Shown: in pieces, positions 1-11,938 of the stretch
How the letters are laid out: each line of letters starts with the position of its first letter
Numbering within the stretch: the first letter of the stretch is position 1
NCBI GenBank assembly: GCA_022410635.1
Contig: JAJVDF010000206.1
Span: forward strand, 1,835,201-1,899,200
Source: Tretioscincus oriximinensis
Lineage: Eukaryota; Chordata; Lepidosauria; Squamata; Gymnophthalmidae
Reading direction: 5' to 3'
Length of the DNA stretch: 64,000 nucleotides
Notes under the pieces: generated by a model
The model's database searches: none
Seen by the model: only the letters and a program-made list of their open reading frames with translations
What the model was told of the DNA's origin: nothing
Made by a program: the position numbers and the translations under genes

Positions 1-1019
1 GCCCACACTCTCCAGCTGATGCATATCACTTCCAGGTACTCCAGATGTGATTTAATTGTGGGTTAGGGGAGGAATGGAATCCTTGAGGATGCTTTAAGCA
101 ATCTGAGGTGTGATTTGCACTGTAATTGCATAAAGTGTCCTCAAGAAAAAGCATGGAAACGCCACAATTGGATGAGTTGCAAGATAATGCTAAAAGATAA
201 GTGAAGTGTGATGCCACGTAATAATGTCAGCAATAACTAATCTTACACAAGAACTTAAAGTTGGCTGCAACCAAGCTAAGATAAGCAACAATAAAACTAG
301 TCAATGAGTGGGTAATAGAACAAATAATCTAAGGAAGTCAGGAAAGGAGTCCTAGGAACAGTTCTTTGCCACTCAGTCCTCTCATAAATTGCCATAAACC
401 TAATGAGTCTTAAGTGTTTAAATAAACAGATCGATCTTAGCTTAGCTTTGGGATATTAGCAAAATCAGCGCCTGATATTTCTTAGCAGAGACTACCATAA
501 AGAAGGTTCTAATTCATGTTGCACTCAGCATTCACAACGCAGAGGGAGAGAGTAAAGATTTAGGGGACGTGTNTAGTAAGATTCATTGGTCTACTTTCAG
601 ATACTTTAATTCTTTAAAAGCGTGTTTTAAAGAACAACTGTGAATCAGGCGAATAATGTGCAACCCGCAGNAGTGTGTCCAGTTGCCAAGGTCATCATGT
701 ACAGCTCTTTATGAATAACTGGCTATTTGGAAGAAAAGATTCTTCTTTTCTGAACTGCAACTGCGCATGTAATGGATGCATAGTCCCATATGTATAATAT
801 TTCATCAATCAGNAGGTAAAAGGGTGACTGGGGCTGCTCCTTGAAGCTGCAAGGTTCTGCTAGACCTATTCAAACAATCAGGTATAGTGGTTGTTACAAG
901 TTCTNCCCCCCACCCCGCCCCAAAGGCCTTGTCTGGAGATCCAACTTCCAAAACACCTCTCTTCTATTGGAGTCTGGAAGAAAGCCAAGAGATAAATAAT
1001 CCACCTCCTCTCCTGGGTC
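1..1019. other. Unannotated non-coding stretch
   Basis: I see no gene, RNA gene or recognisable repeat here. Open frames are under 65 codons and have stop-rich neighbours. Single ambiguous bases occur at 573, 671, 813 and 905. A short C-rich run lies just after 905. Confidence 0.5.
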
Positions 1020-1368
1020 TCTAGGGGCACTCTTTAAAGCTGATGGGCAGAAGACAAGGTCTACGGAATTTTCTTCCAAATGTGACAGTGGTAGTTAGCA
1101 GCCAGGATGGTTTGAACGTACATGTAGACAAATTCATGGAGGCCAAGAGTATCAATAGCTACTAGGGTGGATGTCTTGATTCTGCCTCCAGGATGGAGCA
1201 TGAGCTAGTCCTGAAATGCCATTTGCATTGAGTTGAGAGCAGGTGAAGATTTTGCCTTCTGCTTGAGAGTGTCCAAGTGCAATCAGTGGACAACAGTGTT
1301 GGATTAGAATGCTGGANTAGATGGGTTATGGCTCATTTCAGCAGGGCTCCTCTTGTGAGTTTTATGGG
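1020..1368 (+). mobile_element. CR1-type LINE, 3' end fragment
   Basis: The stretch aligns by eye to the end of the longer CR1 copy near 33.8-34.2 kb. It has the GGCACTC..TTAAA..TGATGG block, then AAATTCATGGA (end of the reverse-transcriptase ORF), the GGTGGATGTCTTGATTCTGCC block, and a terminal block reading GCTGG-TAGATGGGTTATGGC followed by CAGCAGGGCTC. About 50 bases are missing inside (near 1056) relative to the copy at 48.9 kb. It is severely 5'-truncated and non-coding, and the terminal octamer run is eroded. Confidence 0.8.
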
Positions 1369-3317
1369 AAGAATAAGATCAGCTCAGTTCCTAGTAGGTC
1401 CTTGCTGCGAGATGAGTGACTCACTGTTTATTGTCCTTGAAGAAAAGCAGTCTTTACAAAGAGAACAGTTTACTTTTCAAACATAAAAAGAAAAGAGCCA
1501 GTCAAGATCACAATGAAAAAGCTTGCAGATAGCTTCCTCCAGGTTGCAATGCAGCGTGAAATAAAGCAATATCAAAAATAGCAGATGGTTAAAATGCTTG
1601 GGGATGCTTCAGGCATCAGGATTTCCTCCTACATGGCAACTGGTCACCAGANTGCACTCAATGCAAACTGCATTAAGCTGCACTCATGGTGGTTTTCTGA
1701 GTAAACTCCACCCAGAAAACATGTGGCTATGCAAACCGCGCATGTTGAGAACGTTTCCCATTCGGAGTTAATGGGAAGCAAGAATACTCAGCGCAGAGCC
1801 ACACAGCATTTGCACCTAGTCCAAATGTAACTCTAGTGTTTATATCAACCACAGTTATTTTTAATTTATATCAGTAGGACTTCTATATTCTTTTTGTAAA
1901 TTATATGAATATTATGATTTTTTTGCAATATGTTTGTGAATAATAATTCACTGGATTCTTTTAGACTATTTACTAGATCCCTTTGCAATAGTCTCTCGGG
2001 CCTACTTCTATTCACATAATACAGCAATGAGTGCCACATTTGATAACGGTGCCATTTATGCACCTGCAACAAGAACAGCGATATTTGTAATTGAGTCTCA
2101 TGTCATTGAGTTGCATGGCCAAAATAAGCATTACTTGCCCCCCTTTGGAGGAGTTTTTCTTTGTTAGCCCAAAGACTCTTTAGAATACAGCAGGAGATGC
2201 CTTAACACTGCAGCTGCAAACTGAGAACAAGCTGCACTCTGAGATTTTTTTTGCCATGTAGCTGCGACAGACAAAATCCTGCCAGGGGAAGAGGAGAGTT
2301 AAGCCTCTCTGCAATCTGCTTTGTGCAGACAAAGTGATGGACAGGCAAGTGGTGACTTGGTAGCAGAAGCACAGACATCCAGGGAACTATTCCATGTTCA
2401 CTTCTGAACCAGGAGGGAGGAGTTTTCATCTTCCAGCCGATTTGGTTGCTCACCCACTGCCACAGGGTNCTGTAGGTACATGTTCAAAATGTATAACGAA
2501 TTAAGCCTCGTGTGCCAATGCTTCCTTGTAAAACGTGATCTTCTGAGGAAAATCTGCTGCNGTTCAAAGGGCCCATGCAAAGCCAGCTGCCAGAGAAGAG
2601 ATGCAGCAGCAATCAGCAGGAAAGCAGTTTTTAAAAATTCATCAAATCATGATCCCTCGGAGTGATTCTGCTGGAGAAGAAGACGGCATTGTTCTGTAAC
2701 TAGCAACGGAGACCTGAGGCTTTCTTTACAAAAGTCTGCAAATCTTAGACTCTCATGGGGAGCAAGCTGTGCTCTTTAAAGCAAACATTATAGATTGTGC
2801 CAATGGCAGAAAAAGAAGTGCCCTGGATATAATTCACCTGAAAAGGATTTATTGTTGTTGGGTTTTTTAACGTACACTCCTTAGTATTAAGAGAAAATGC
2901 ACTATTATAAAAGATACCCGTGATGAATATTAATGAAACACCATCCTGGTGAGTCTTGCTACAAGGTTTAATACACAACCAGAATAATAATAAGGGAATT
3001 AATGCACACCTTCAAATCTTAGGAGTCGATGACGCATGTTTTACTTTAATTTGGTTTAGGATTCCCCCTACACACATTTGCCAAGATCCCATTTCAGTTC
3101 TTTCTTATTTTAAAAATGCTTTATTGGAAATCAAGACCATTTCTCAGCTTTAAATATATATTTAAGCTTTATATTGCCTTCTACTAGAAATTCCAGGCTG
3201 GAATACAGAATAGACAACAAGCAGCACAGAAAAACGACCAAAAAATCAAATGATTACCGTACTTCATGAGAATCTTTCTCATTATTATTTTTGCCTATAT
3301 TCAATACGCTCTCTTGT
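1369..3317. other. Unannotated non-coding stretch
   Basis: No gene or repeat family recognised on either strand. The open frames in this stretch (up to 83 codons) show no family resemblance I can name and overlap on opposite strands, as chance frames do. Confidence 0.5.
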
Positions 3318-3425
3318 GAGTGTATTCTGGGATAGGAGCCTGCCATAATCTGCACTTGTATGCAGGTAGGAGGTCCCTATTTAGAGGTTTATCCCAGAAT
3401 AAGGATCAGTGTGGAAAGAGCCTAT
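3318..3425 (+). repeat. Unnamed dispersed repeat, copy 1 of 3
   Basis: It begins TGTATTCTGGGATAGGAGCC, continues with CTGCCATAATCTGCA, and ends with TTTATCCCAGAATAAGGATC then GTGTGGAAAGAGCC. TATTCTGGGATA (3320-3331) and TATCCCAGAATA (about 3397-3408) are exact reverse complements. The same word order appears near 25.2 kb and, more diverged, near 54.0 kb. This suggests a short palindromic MITE-like family that I cannot name. Confidence 0.5.
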
Positions 3426-3770
3426 ATGTGGTTATGGGCTACAATGAAGGTTATAAACAACCTGAAGAAATCCTTTGTGCTTAAGGCTTACATTCAAAGG
3501 ATCATTCTGATTTTTATCTGCGCTGTTGCCTCAAAATTTGATAGATCCAATGCACAGACTATCTCAGCTCTCCAACCTTTCATTTCCATAGTCTGATTGT
3601 ATTTTCATGGTATGAACATGCCATAGGGTGGACAGGGGGGAAGTTTTACTTCTTCAACTAATGTCATATGTAGGACAGTGCCATGGACCCCTGCCTTTCC
3701 CATTGTCCTGCATCTCCAACTAACATATTTTGTGTATTTTTGGTTAAACCCGTCTCTGAAGATATGCACT

Positions 3771-3812
3771 CATCCTAGTAACCTACTGATGCATCCTAGT
3801 AACCTACTGATG
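3771..3812 (+). repeat. Tandem duplication, two exact 21-bp units
   Basis: The unit CATCCTAGTAACCTACTGATG occurs twice back to back with no mismatch. The identity points to a recent replication slippage or an assembly duplication. Confidence 0.9.
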
Positions 3813-4717
3813 CACAGAATTATAATCTGCCTTATTGCTGGTCTCTTCAGAATAAATTAGCCTCTGGATATTAAAGGCAAGAATAAAAGCTTTGCTTGTG
3901 ACTCATTTAATAATGGAATTACAACTCTGTCTTTCTCCCTCCCGCTCATTGCCACAAAGTCAACTTTGATGGACAAAAATTATAATAATTTAATATTGAT
4001 ATATATATATCAGTTATATACTTATTCTGGATTGAAACAGAAGCTCTTTGCCATATTTGATGTCTAATTCTCCTACTATTTTGATTTATATTCTCATTAG
4101 CAGAAAAGCCAATTTTTAAACACAGGGGATATAACAAAGGGTTAAGGGGGTGTTGTGGGGTTGGAAGGAGTGGGGAGGTGTTAAAAAGGGACACTCTTTC
4201 ATCTTCCTCGTCCCTGTAGGTCCTTCCTTCCTCCCTTCCTCTCCCCCCCAACACANTTATCATATCGGCCCGAAACTCAGTGGAACTACTAAAAAGTGCA
4301 TGTCAGGTAGAAAGGCAGCTTGTGAAATGTCATGGCAGATTCTACCATGCCATCACTCAAACCCTACAACTCAGCTGGCTTCCAGTCCAACCACGTAGAG
4401 GGTCATGTCAGGTGGGTTGCTGGTCTTAGGCAGAAAAGGTAGGCTGGAATCTGTGTGTGGATGCTGCCTACTTATCAGTCTGGGTCCTTGAAGAGACATG
4501 CCACTACATAAAACACATTCTCCATTTTCAGTTACAGTGGCCACATTGTGTCAAACACTCTGTCCCTATTGAAGTGCAGTCTCTTTTGCCTGCTTAAAGA
4601 AGACATCATTCAGTAACACTTCCCTGTTCCAACATGGCGGCAAGAAAGGTACCATTTTTCAACAATACCTCCCCTAACCAATCTATCTCCACCTGGAAGT
4701 AAATGGTCNTGCAAGTG
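3813..4717. other. Unannotated stretch with simple AT and pyrimidine tracts
   Basis: There is a short AT run near 4000 and a CT-rich tract near 4215-4252. No gene or transposon is recognised. Confidence 0.5.
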
Positions 4718-5031
4718 AAGAAGAACAANAANAAGAAGAACTTGGTTCTTATACCCCACTTTTCTCACCTTTCAAAGGGACTCAAAGCGGCTTACGAGGA
4801 TATATTTTGCCCGAAGGCTTATATTCTATNTTCCCCAACAGGCAATGGTGGTTCCCATGTATCTACTTGCAGTCAATTGCAATTTCTTGCAATTCATGCT
4901 TTCGAATAGCTGGGTTGGCTAGAGCTACAGCCTAGTGGAAGGTGCTCACCCCTCCCCACATCCAACACAGGGCTTCGAAACCCCATCTCCCAGGCGAGAG
5001 ACGGATTCCTAAGCAACTGAGCTATCCGTGG
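4718..5031 (-). mobile_element. tRNA-headed SINE with BovB-like tail (Sauria type), near full length
   Basis: Read on the minus strand, the element starts with a tRNA-like head containing TAGCTCAGTTG (A box) and GGTTTCGAAGCCC (B box). The body follows: CTAGCCAACCCAGCTATTCG, then AAGCATGAATTGCAAGAAATTGC. The tail reads GTAAGCCGCTTTGAGTCCC and ends in TTC repeats, seen on the plus strand as GAA units at 4718-4740. The pol III boxes and conserved tail fit squamate SINEs mobilised by BovB LINEs. It abuts a second copy in the opposite orientation. The family name is from memory, not from a search. Confidence 0.8.
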
Positions 5032-5300
5032 TCAAAAGTTCAGTGTTTCAACAGATATATCGAGTTCGAAGTCCATGCGTCGTCAGTGGAGATGGGTGAG
5101 CGCCCCCTATAGGCCTCAGCTTCTGCCAACCTAGCTGTTCAAAAACAAAATATTTTTTGAGTAGATTAATGAGTATCACCACAATGTGGTGGGGAAGATA
5201 GAATAGATTTAAGCCTTCAGGCAAAAAATAACTTTACAAGCCACTCTTGAGTCCCTTCAGGTGAAAAGGGGTGTGTGTAAAAAACTCATTCTTCTTCTTC
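5032..5300 (+). mobile_element. tRNA-headed SINE, second copy, head-to-head with the first
   Basis: The B-box-like GAGTTCGAAGTCC is at about 5069-5081. It is followed by the SINE body (GGTGAGCGCC, CTGCCAACCTAGCTGTTC), then GGGGAAGATAGAATAG, CCTTCAGGC and a tail ending in CTTCTTCTTC. It is more diverged than the neighbouring copy and its tRNA head is poorly preserved. With 4718-5031 it makes an inverted pair with touching heads. Confidence 0.75.
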
Positions 5301-8300
5301 TAAACATGCGCCCTCATTGTTCTTTAAACTGATATCCACATCGAATAAGTTATGCTACCCTGACAGGACATAAGTTATAAGAAAATGGGGTAAAGCAGGA
5401 ATAGGATATAACAAATGTTAAATGGGCTTTTCCATCGTACCTCAGAGTCAACTGTTCTTTTTAAGACAAGTAAATTCTGCTAGAATATGTAAAAGAAAGA
5501 AGAAGAAAACAGAATAAAAGACTATTTCNATTACCAAACCCCTATCTGGAATCTAGCTTCTTTTCTTAACAGAGGAAACTTCACTCATCTTGACATTCCC
5601 TCCTGCTGTGAATGTCAGTTTCTTTCATTCTGATTCCTGAGTTGAAGGTTTTCTGCTAAAATATTTTTGTCTTCCATCACGAAATATCACATTCCCTATA
5701 CTTTTAAATTTGTGCACTTATTCTTCACTGCTTGCCTCAGCTTGAATTTGTTATACGGTATTCCCTGCCTCTCATAAAAAGGGGGAAGAGGGAAGTTTTG
5801 TGATGTTATAGTACCCCTTTTTGGCCCTTTTTTGAGACCTTCTAGGGAGAAGGAGGAACAAGGGAAAGTTTGCTTTAAGCCCAACCAGGGAATGTTTGTT
5901 TTAAACTGTGATTAAGCTNTGTGTTAATTTTAAATTTAAATCCATTTCAGCTACCCCAAAAGTCAGAATGCAGCCTAGAAGTCACTATCATATCTCCAGC
6001 ATGTACATGATTATGTATCCAATGCTAATTTACAGGATTACATTCTGTATTATGATATACTACTGGCTATATTGTCCTTCCCGCATTGGACTTTATTCTG
6101 GATTATATCCCCAAATGCCTGTATATGCATGNTAGTGTTGTGCAATCCTTCATATATATATGTGTGTGTGTGTTTGAGATAAATTCTTCATGAAGTAGCT
6201 CTAAAAGTCAGTCATGTTCTGCAGAGCACTAGGAAAGAAGGGTAAAGGAGCGCTTGTTACGTCTCTACAGCTTGGTTGTTGCAAGGTTATGTGATTCCCC
6301 ACATGTTTCTACTAAATTTCATTCTCAGAAGATAAAGATAAATTTGAACTTTGGTTCTATATGCCAGCATGTTTGCTGTTGCTATTGGTCCAGTATTGCA
6401 TCATATTCACATTAAAAATTATATCCAAGTTTTTTGGGCACAATTTTGGGCACAAAATTGAAAACTGCCATACCCTGTTTGATGCAGAAACAGTAATGTA
6501 GACGCTGAACACAAATTCCAAAAAGCTATGGGTCCCCTGGTAGTCATAGGATCTACTTCATGTTGAATCTGCTTGCTCATAAGTTGTTTTTTTTTGCCCA
6601 GAAAAATAACATCTGCCACTTTCTTACAATATTTTGAAGACTTATCTAGTATAAAAAGCCCTTTGTGCACATACTTACTAATGAGATTTAAGGAGTTTGG
6701 TAGTCCACATCATTTGTACGATTATGGAATAATCCATGAAATCATGGAATAATACAAAGAGCTATATTATGGAACGCTCACATTCATCCAGCAGGCATAA
6801 GAGCTTGTTAGAGCAAAGGACAGGAATCTAGCTCTACTCCATGGAGGGACCTATGGAGAAGTGTGTGCAAGTGGTATATAAGTGAGGNAAAATACCTTGC
6901 TAGTATAGCCTATAGTCTAGACCAGATTAAATTATAGACATTTTTTAAAAATCTACTGGTAGACTAGTAGTCATTAAATTGGATTCTGATGGCCTGTAAA
7001 TGTGGCATGCTAATTTGATGTGTGTCTCCACATATGGGTTTAGTGGCAACATTATGGATTCATTACTAAGTCACAAAGCACTATCATTACCTAAGCGACC
7101 CACCAAAATGGTGGCCAGCAATTTTAAATTCTTGTTCATTGGAGCCTTTGGGGAAAATTTTAAAGCTTGTACAGGGGGATGTCCTGAGACAGGAATCCAA
7201 ATGCAAATGGACTTTTTCTAAGACAGTTGTACGGAATGAGCAAATTGACTTCTCCAGCTGTTCCAAGCCTTTTCACACTTACCACTAGGAAATGGACACT
7301 GAGGTGTCAGGCTCCAGAAGAATTAGATGGTGCAAACCCTCTGGTGGTCTGAACTGGAATTGGATGAGAGCCATTGCAAATGCTATACATCAGCTGGGTT
7401 CACTGGAAGGTTCACACCATCTGCATCTGCACTCCTTGGGGCTATTCCCCCTTTTGGGCAGGGCTCATTAGATAAGTACCAGGAGAAGNTAAGGCATGGT
7501 TCAAGCTGCTGGGCAAATAATAGAGTGATTTGTAGTGCAGATGTTCTGCGGTCACCAATTGTTGGCACCATTCCTCAGCATAGAAGTAGAAAGGGTCCCA
7601 GTCATGCAGGAATATTTTACCATAGGCAAATATGGAAACTTCCTCTGAAAGTTTCAGCTATTCTGTCATGAGTGTCACTGCTTGCACAATTTATGTCACA
7701 GATCCACATATTCATTTAGTGTGGAAAAGAATGGCCCAGAATTGGGCTAAGCCTCATGCTGTACTGGTTTATTGGTATGTGCAGAAAAGTCCTTTGGCAC
7801 CAGATAACTTCTGCTTCTGGTCTCAGTGTTTACATGGGCCAAGATGTGCAGCCTAAACAGATACTTCTGGAACAAAGCAAGCACTCTGGTCAAAGACTGT
7901 GCACCTTGTGACCATGTGGGTCTTGCTACAATTGTGTTTATGAAATACAAAGCAAATTNAAATGGCTATGGAAAGTACACTGGTGATATGTCTGAACTGC
8001 AAAGTCAATAACATCATCAGGGTAAATTCACAGAGAACAATTCTGATTGATTGGACCAAGAACAAGGGAACACGACAACTGCCCTGTATTAGCCTTCCTT
8101 AGGAACTGAGAAACAAATGTTGCCTAGTCTCTGAAATTGCAGNCCAAAGGGAATTGGATCTCATGCCCATAAATAGTAGAGTCCACAGTAGGTCTGGGAT
8201 GTTCCTGTACCCCTGCCTGTTTGTACGATGGAAGGAGGTCTACCACTCAAGTTGTCAAAGGCACAGTTTNCACACCTGATAACAAGCCAATGTCTTACTG

Positions 8301-9538
8301 GACATTTTTTTTAAAAAAATGTCTGACTGGACATTGCACACACAAACCATATCTGGTGCATTCCAGAAGGAGTGAACAAATAATGTCAGTGACTCCTGGC
8401 ATCAGGAGGGCATTATTCACAGTCTCATAAATTTGAAAGTTCTGTTTATTTGATCATATCACACTAGCTTGTTTGCAAAGCTAACTCTCACATTATGCAT
8501 GTTCCATACAAGTGCTAAGCAATCAGCACAGTTAACATTATGATTTTTGTTTATTAATTTGGGAACAAAGCATGCCATTGTTCATGATATGCCATTTTTT
8601 GCTCTGGGATGTATGATTACCTCTTGAGCACAGTGTACTTTGCTTCAAGCTGAATCTCATTTGTAAACAAACTGTTCTGTGCAGAACAATTTCTGGAAAT
8701 TGAAGTTGAAGCAAGAAGACTTTTTAATGGGAAGCTTTAATTTTTTTTAAAGAGATCACAATATGAATAACATATTTATATTGTTCAGCTTCCCACTTTT
8801 TTAACGTTTTATACAAATCACGGATTCCTTCCTCGGGGGCATTTTTTGGGGGTGGGCATGACAAAATGTGAAGATCTACCAGCTTTGCTCATGCAAGACT
8901 AAAATAGTTCCTAGATATTATAAGGCCCACATTAGACATATTGCTTCCTAAAAAATAACTGAAAAATACTCTTCCATTGCAGTGCATAAATCAATGCAAC
9001 AACTGTCAGAGGTGGTCACATCATTTTGGCACATGGGACAAAGATCAGTATGGTAGCTGTCATTTTCAAAGGCGTTAAGAGAGCAACAAACCCAGTAACA
9101 TCAAAATAAAAGCTCTAACCATATCTGTCCTTTTATATTGATTTATTTAAACCAGCCAATGAAATGTTCAGTCCTGAATATTCTACAGCAGAATATTTTC
9201 CTGGCAAAATGGCAGATTATGATACCATTTTTGTCACAGTAAACATGTGCAGTCCTTTTCTACACTAGATCTTATGAAATACACTAAATTGCCGAAGGTT
9301 TTCACTATCATAATCCCCTCTCTGCCAAAGTTTACACTTGGCACAATGTAGTCATACAAGTACTGCTCTCCTGGCTATTGGCCAAACTCAGACTCGTGTA
9401 CTAGATTGCTAGAAGGAGAAGTGTGATTTGTCACTCTGGAGAACACGCCTTCATGCTCCAGAGTCCAGTGGTGATGTNCTGTACACTACTACATCCATGC
9501 AGTTGCTAGGCCATGGAGACCCATTCCATGAAGCTCAC
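5301..9538. other. Unannotated non-coding stretch
   Basis: No gene or known repeat is seen over about 4.2 kb. Minor features are a short TA/TG dinucleotide run near 6150-6172 and a small palindrome (GACAT followed by Ts, then As and TGTC) at 8301-8323. The 114-codon frame at 7327-7671 has an ambiguous base in it and no recognisable domain. Confidence 0.45.
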
Positions 9539-9548
9539 AATATTCTTG

Positions 9549-9677
9549 CTCACAATAATCTGAAGAAGTAGATGTGTCTACGAAAGCTTATGCCACCCAC
9601 TTTTCTCAAGTTAGTCTCAAAGTGCTGCTAGCTCCTTTGCTGGACTTTCTACTAGACTAACACGGCTATTTCTCTGA
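9549..9677 (+). mobile_element. Penelope-like element tail, short 5'-truncated insertion with 10-bp TSD
   Basis: The insertion contains CTGAAGAAGTAGATGTGTC, then TACGAAAGCTTATGCC, then GTTAGTCTCAAAGTGCTGC and the terminal AGACTAACACGGCTATTTCTC. It is flanked by the exact direct repeat AATATTCTTG (9539-9548 and 9678-9687). Matching tails follow the GIY-YIG Penelope remnant at 29.8 kb, so this is a 3' end of the same family. Bases 9560-9594 carry the hammerhead-like fold described in the findings. Confidence 0.8.
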
Positions 9678-10211
9678 AATATTCTTGAGCTAATTAGAAA
9701 GCCACTTGACATTTGGAGGTGCCTCAGCATCCGCTGCCTTTGTTCTTTCAGTTCACAGTGCCCGCAAAGTTGTGACTTAAGTTTTTCTCATTCTCAACTG
9801 GATTTGTTGCCCCTTGCAATGAATAACAAAAGGAGGCCACTGAACAGGAAACTACATGTGAATGGAGTCGTGGAATCATTGGATGAAAAAGGACCAGGTT
9901 TGTTCTGAACTAGAATAAAGAGAATTTTGTTTGAAGCTTATAACACCCAGAACGAAACCTTGGAACTGAAACCACATTGNACATCTCTAAGAAGGCAAAA
10001 AAAATGCAGTTATTTTTGCCCTTTAATTGTTTAAACTGTGCTAGTCCATAAAGAAATTCTAATGTGATTTTTGCCACTTATCAACATTTTCTACATAATC
10101 TTAATTGTCTTGAACTTCTGAAGGTCACTTGACAGAAAACAAATTGTTTTTAGCCCAGGAAGAACTATTTTAGACAACCTTTATACTTTATCATGTCTAA
10201 CTTGTAAATAT

Positions 10212-10745
10212 GTCTGCTTGGAACACCATAAGACCATATATATGGCCTTTATTGATCTTTAAACGGTGCTTGATTCCGTTCACTGGGAGTGGATCCAAAG
10301 CATTTTGACATTTTCATGACTGTACCAATATGTCTCAGCAATACTAAGTGGTGGGGTGTGCAATAATATTTTCAAGGAACTTAGAACCTNCTTCTATTCT
10401 GAATATATTTTTCAGTGAGATTGTCAGATTGTTTTCTTTCCCCTTCTTCTGCAGAATAATTGTTTATGTTCTTTGAACAGTACATAGATGATACCCATTT
10501 TATTTTAAGGATATCAAGCTACATTTATTGCTTATGCTCATATCTTTTTTTTTTAGAAAATAGATGCATGGTGAAATTTTGAAATCCATTTACCTGTTCA
10601 CATTGGATGTCAACTGAAAAAACANTATTCTTTTCCCATGCAGCCACATTTTAGTCCTTGCAGTTTATTTTTTTATAACCATCTTACTGTGATCTGCCCT
10701 GAGACTTCTGGATATAGGGTATAATATAACTAACTGATTGATTAA
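10212..10745 (+). mobile_element. L2-type LINE remnant (reverse transcriptase trace plus 3' tail)
   Basis: One frame reads AFIDL, a stop, then TVLDSVHW. About 260 bases later QYIDDTHF appears, which is the spacing expected between the AFDT and YADDTQ blocks of L2 reverse transcriptases. The 3' end at about 10690 has CTGCCCTGAGACTTCTGGAT and TATAGGGTATAATA, the usual L2 tail. Stops, frameshifts and missing sequence make it non-functional. The tail is secure and the reverse-transcriptase reading is weaker. Confidence 0.55.
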
Positions 10746-11938
10746 CTAGGATTGCCCTGGCATTTCCAATATAATCCTAATTTAAGCAGCTGTAAAACTG
10801 ATGTTTTATTGTTATGGAAATGCAACAATGACCCTGGTTTTCTATTTCACTTCTAGGTTTGCTAGTCAAATGAGCAAAAGAGTAATAATCCTATAAACAA
10901 AAAAGTTAAAAAGCCCTTGTCCTGTTAGGCTGCACACAGTCTTGGGGTGGGGGGAGAACCAGTTGGAAAGAAGCCAAGTGGATACTGCTGTTTTCCCTCA
11001 TCCTTTTCCCATTTTGTCTCCATTTTAGTAGCCATAAAGGGCATGGAAAGAGCATTTGCCAAGTGAGCCCANACAGCTAGGTTTTAAAAACAAATCCTGG
11101 TTTTGCACAAGTTTTCAGTTGTATAAAACCAGGAATTTCGATCCAGAAGCAGCCCTAAGTATTGGGGTCAATGGCAGCCAGGGAAATCTCAGCAGATCTT
11201 CAGCTGTTGCTTTTGATGTTGCTTTTGCTGTCTTTTTAGAGCAGTTTCAATTTCCTGTGTTGGAGCAGCAATGGGGAAATTTAAAACTACTGGTAAATGC
11301 CAGCAACAACAGCAGCAGATTTGCAGCGATCTCCCTCCCTGCTGTTGGTCCTTATCCTTCAGAATGCTTCTGGCTTCTGCTGCCAGAGGGCACTTGAAAC
11401 AAACTGTGATAAGGTGCACTTGCAACAGTTTTCTCAGCAAACTCTGTTCAGACACTGCATAGCTGTACAAACAGCACAAGGTGAACAGTAGTGGACTTGA
11501 AGGCAAAGGGNGGCACTGGGAGGTGAAGGGCCCCCCACCCATTGAGTGGCAACATGGAGGCCATGCACCAACTTCCTTGTCCAGCATATATGCAATTTCC
11601 CATATGCATTTCTGATGTTTTGTGCTGTGTGTGCGCAAACCAGCAAGCATTATCACAGATCTAACCACACGCCTGCAGTGTTTAAAAGTAGGTAACAAAC
11701 AGGTGGGAGGGACAAAGGCCTCTGACGCAAGGTCCGGCTTGCCATCAGGCAGCCTCCTCCTAAGGGCAGTCTGCCACTGATGGTGAAACTGTTCCCATTT
11801 GGATTAAATGAGAAAGAGATGTGCCCAGCATAGAACCACACAACTTTCATGCCCATTTTCCCCCCTAGGGGGAACGTAGCCTTAGAATATTTTCTTTTAA
11901 TTTATGACTCTCATGATAAACTAGGGAGGGGGGGGGGT
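10746..11938. other. Unannotated stretch; part resembles the 42.0-kb inverted-repeat unit
   Basis: Bases about 10985-11030 (CCCATTTTGTCTCCATTTTA, then GTAGCC) resemble the left arm of the inverted-repeat unit at 42.0 kb, so a copy of that unnamed family probably lies here. The remainder, including a GCA/GCT-rich patch at 11190-11330 that gives glutamine-, serine- or cysteine-rich frames, shows no recognisable gene. Confidence 0.4.

Noticed and set aside
7327..8011. Cluster of overlapping frames that might be a retroviral or Gypsy fragment
   Set aside because: I looked for integrase, protease and reverse-transcriptase motifs on both strands and found none.
11189..11698. 169-codon minus-strand frame with Gln- and Cys-rich stretches
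   Set aside because: Its composition comes from a local GCA/GCT-rich patch, three frames overlap it, and it contains an ambiguous codon.
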